From: Dokdonella_A sp035545255
Lineage (GTDB): Bacteria; Pseudomonadota; Gammaproteobacteria; Xanthomonadales; Rhodanobacteraceae
Length of the DNA: 6,768 bases
NCBI GenBank assembly: GCA_035545255.1
Contig: DASZYR010000096.1
Span: 1 to 6,768 of the forward strand
Reading direction: 5' to 3'
The position numbers and the translations under genes are program-made. This document shows, piece after piece, positions 5,563-6,768 of this stretch (position 1 is the stretch's first letter; the number at the start of each line of letters is the position of its first letter). A model generated the notes under the pieces. The model made no database searches, was not told the DNA's origin, and saw only the letters and a program-made list of their open reading frames with translations.

Positions 5563-6735
5563 ATGACGACCGAGTCCACTTCGCCTCCAGCCCCCGCACA
5601 CGCCGCGCGCCCCTGCGCCAACTGCGGCGCGCCGATGCACGGTCCGTACTGCTACGCCTGCGGCCAGCCCGAGAAGGGCATGATCCGCCAGCTTGCGAGC
5701 GTGATGTCGGACGTGCTCGACACGATCTTCAACATCGACTCGCGCGTGTTCCGCAGCCTCGGTCCGCTGTATGTCCGGCCCGGATATCTCACGCTCGAGT
5801 ACTTCGCCGGCCGGCGCGTGCGCTACGTGACGCCGTTCCGGCTCTTCTTCTTCCTCTGCATCGTCGCGTTCTTCGCGATCCAGCTCGCGCTGAATCTCGG
5901 CGACGATCGGTACACGTGGCATCTCGGCGATCGCGGCGACATCGAGACGGCGCCGACCGCGGCCGACGTCGAGAAGCGCGTCGAGAAGGCGCTCGCCGGC
6001 ATCGAGACCGCGAAGAAGGCCGGCACGCTGCCGCCTTCCGTCATCGAATCGCTCGATGCCTCGTCCGCGAAGATCCGCAAGAGCGCCGACGACCGGCTGG
6101 CGTACATCAAGGCGCGCGACGATGCCAGCTCGCGCGGCGCGAAGCCCCCGCCCGATCCGAACGAGGAAAAGGAAGACCTCATGTTCGACGGCAAGCCGTG
6201 GGATCCCGCGACGCATCCGATCCGCATCGCGTGGCTGCCGGCGTTCGCGAACACCGAGCTCAACGACATGGCCGAGCGCGCGAAGGAGAACATCGTCGCG
6301 GCGAAGCACGACCCGAGGCACCTGATCGAAGCGGTGTTCTCGCGCCTGCCGTGGACGCTCGGCCTCCTGATGCCGCTCTTCGCGGTGCTGCTCAAGATCG
6401 TCTACATCTTCAAGCGGCGGCTGTACATGGAGCATCTGATGGTCGCGCTGCACAGCCACGCGTTCATCTTCATGTCGCTGCTGCTGCTGGCGCTCGTCAC
6501 CTTGCTGCGCAACGCGACGGCAGCGGCGCATCCCGGGCTCGATTCGATCTACAACCTCCTGCGAAGCGCGATCTGGATCTGGCTCTTCGTCTATCTCTTC
6601 CTGATGCAGAAGCGCGTCTACCGGCAAGGCTGGATCATGACGTCGATCAAGTACGGCATCGTCGGCATCTGCTACACGGTCATCATCACGATCGGCCTCG
6701 TCGGCGCGCTGCTCGCGAGCATCGCACTCGCGTGA
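5563..6735 (+). CDS. DUF3667 family zinc-ribbon membrane protein
   Basis: The 390-residue protein matches the DUF3667 pattern as I know it; its function is unknown. After a Pro/Ala-rich start comes a zinc ribbon, CANCG...YCYACGQ, with C18, C21, C30 and C33 as likely metal ligands. This leads into a conserved-looking segment (DTIFNIDSRVFRSLGPLYVRPGYLTLEYFAGRRVRYVTPFRLF, about residues 53-95). A first membrane helix at 91-111 follows, then a long charged soluble region at about 112-260 with helical, coiled-coil-like parts (DVEKRVEKALAGIETAKKA). Four more hydrophobic helices lie at about 263-284, 293-316, 331-348 and 364-388. The ATG at 5563 is chosen because it starts the zinc-ribbon protein and follows the structured repeat. 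It lacks a clear Shine-Dalgarno and has an A-rich leader instead. Its stop codon overlaps the start of the next gene (GTGA at 6732-6735), so the two are likely translated together. Membrane-inserted scaffold or regulator roles are guesses only. Confidence 0.88.
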   Translation: MTTESTSPPAPAHAARPCANCGAPMHGPYCYACGQPEKGMIRQLASVMSDVLDTIFNIDSRVFRSLGPLYVRPGYLTLEYFAGRRVRYVTPFRLFFFLCIVAFFAIQLALNLGDDRYTWHLGDRGDIETAPTAADVEKRVEKALAGIETAKKAGTLPPSVIESLDASSAKIRKSADDRLAYIKARDDASSRGAKPPPDPNEEKEDLMFDGKPWDPATHPIRIAWLPAFANTELNDMAERAKENIVAAKHDPRHLIEAVFSRLPWTLGLLMPLFAVLLKIVYIFKRRLYMEHLMVALHSHAFIFMSLLLLALVTLLRNATAAAHPGLDSIYNLLRSAIWIWLFVYLFLMQKRVYRQGWIMTSIKYGIVGICYTVIITIGLVGALLASIALA

Positions 6736-6768
6736 TCGTCTACGAGGTCAATCTCGTCGTCCGCGAAG
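6732..6768 (+). CDS. DUF4286 family protein, 3' end cut by the window edge
   Basis: Only the first 12 codons are inside the window: GTG start, then IVYEVNLVVRE. This (M)IVYEVNLVVRE opening is characteristic of the small DUF4286 proteins (roughly 100 residues in other genomes), whose function is not known. The GTG overlaps the TGA of the DUF3667 gene as GTGA, the arrangement expected for a translationally coupled downstream gene. No independent ribosome binding site is evident in the last codons of the upstream gene (GCGAGCATCGCACTCGC). The family call rests on a very short segment and could change with the rest of the sequence, but the frame, overlap and motif agree. Confidence 0.65.
   Translation, partial: MIVYEVNLVVRE

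Noticed and set aside
1967..5599. A continuous minus-strand open frame of 1210 codons suggesting a giant fused SppA
   Set aside because: Only the last 615 residues are SppA-like. The rest is Arg-rich, low-complexity shadow of the MATE gene in another frame, and AGGAG plus ATG at 3814 gives a normal-length SppA.
5476..6627. A 383-codon minus-strand open frame over the DUF3667 gene
   Set aside because: Arg/Glu/Asp-rich antisense translation with no family features. The plus-strand protein has a zinc ribbon and clear membrane helices.
1..6768. CRISPR arrays, tRNA or rRNA genes, insertion sequences, or a novel defence or biosynthetic cluster
   Set aside because: I saw no regularly spaced direct repeats, RNA-gene hallmarks, transposase or integrase motifs, or unusual enzyme combinations. 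The genes are ordinary chromosomal families apart from the small unknowns listed.

Overview
This 6.8 kb window is strongly GC-rich, densely packed bacterial chromosome. The gene content, with a two-subunit-type 2-oxoacid:ferredoxin oxidoreductase beta subunit, a long (67K-type) SppA, a NorM-like MATE exporter, a DUF3667 protein and a DUF4286 start, points to a gammaproteobacterium. The two intergenic palindromic repeat families, one with GCGAAGGCGGGAATCCAGCG cores and one with CTCTCCCG..CGGGAGAG hairpins, are also typical there. The order Xanthomonadales/Lysobacterales (for example a Rhodanobacteraceae or Lysobacter relative) is my best guess. This assignment is inference from family knowledge, not a search result.

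Layout. (1) 2-1831, plus strand: a tight three-gene run. It holds the 3' part of an unrecognised Cys-containing protein cut by the left edge, a 93-residue small membrane protein, and korB, with gaps of only 11 and 4 bases. (2) 1832-1966: a short convergent gap almost filled by a pair of inverted REP-like hairpins. (3) 1967-5301, minus strand: a MATE-family exporter followed 113 bases later by sppA, which has its own good ribosome binding site. (4) 5302-5562: a divergent promoter region containing a composite multi-hairpin repeat of about 120 bases and an A-rich leader with a tandem 8-base repeat. (5) 5563-6768, plus strand: a zinc-ribbon DUF3667 membrane protein whose stop codon overlaps the GTG start of a DUF4286 family gene cut by the right edge.

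How the genes work together. KorB is the thiamine-diphosphate/4Fe-4S half of an enzyme that needs an alpha/gamma partner, which is not in this window. SppA and the MATE pump are both inner-membrane proteins but have no obvious shared pathway. DUF3667 and DUF4286 are probably translationally coupled. No mobile-element gene, CRISPR array, tRNA or rRNA was seen. I found no clear novel defence or metabolic system. The most unusual signals are the korB context (partner gene not adjacent, two small unknown genes in its operon) and the two structured intergenic repeats that bracket the minus-strand gene pair.
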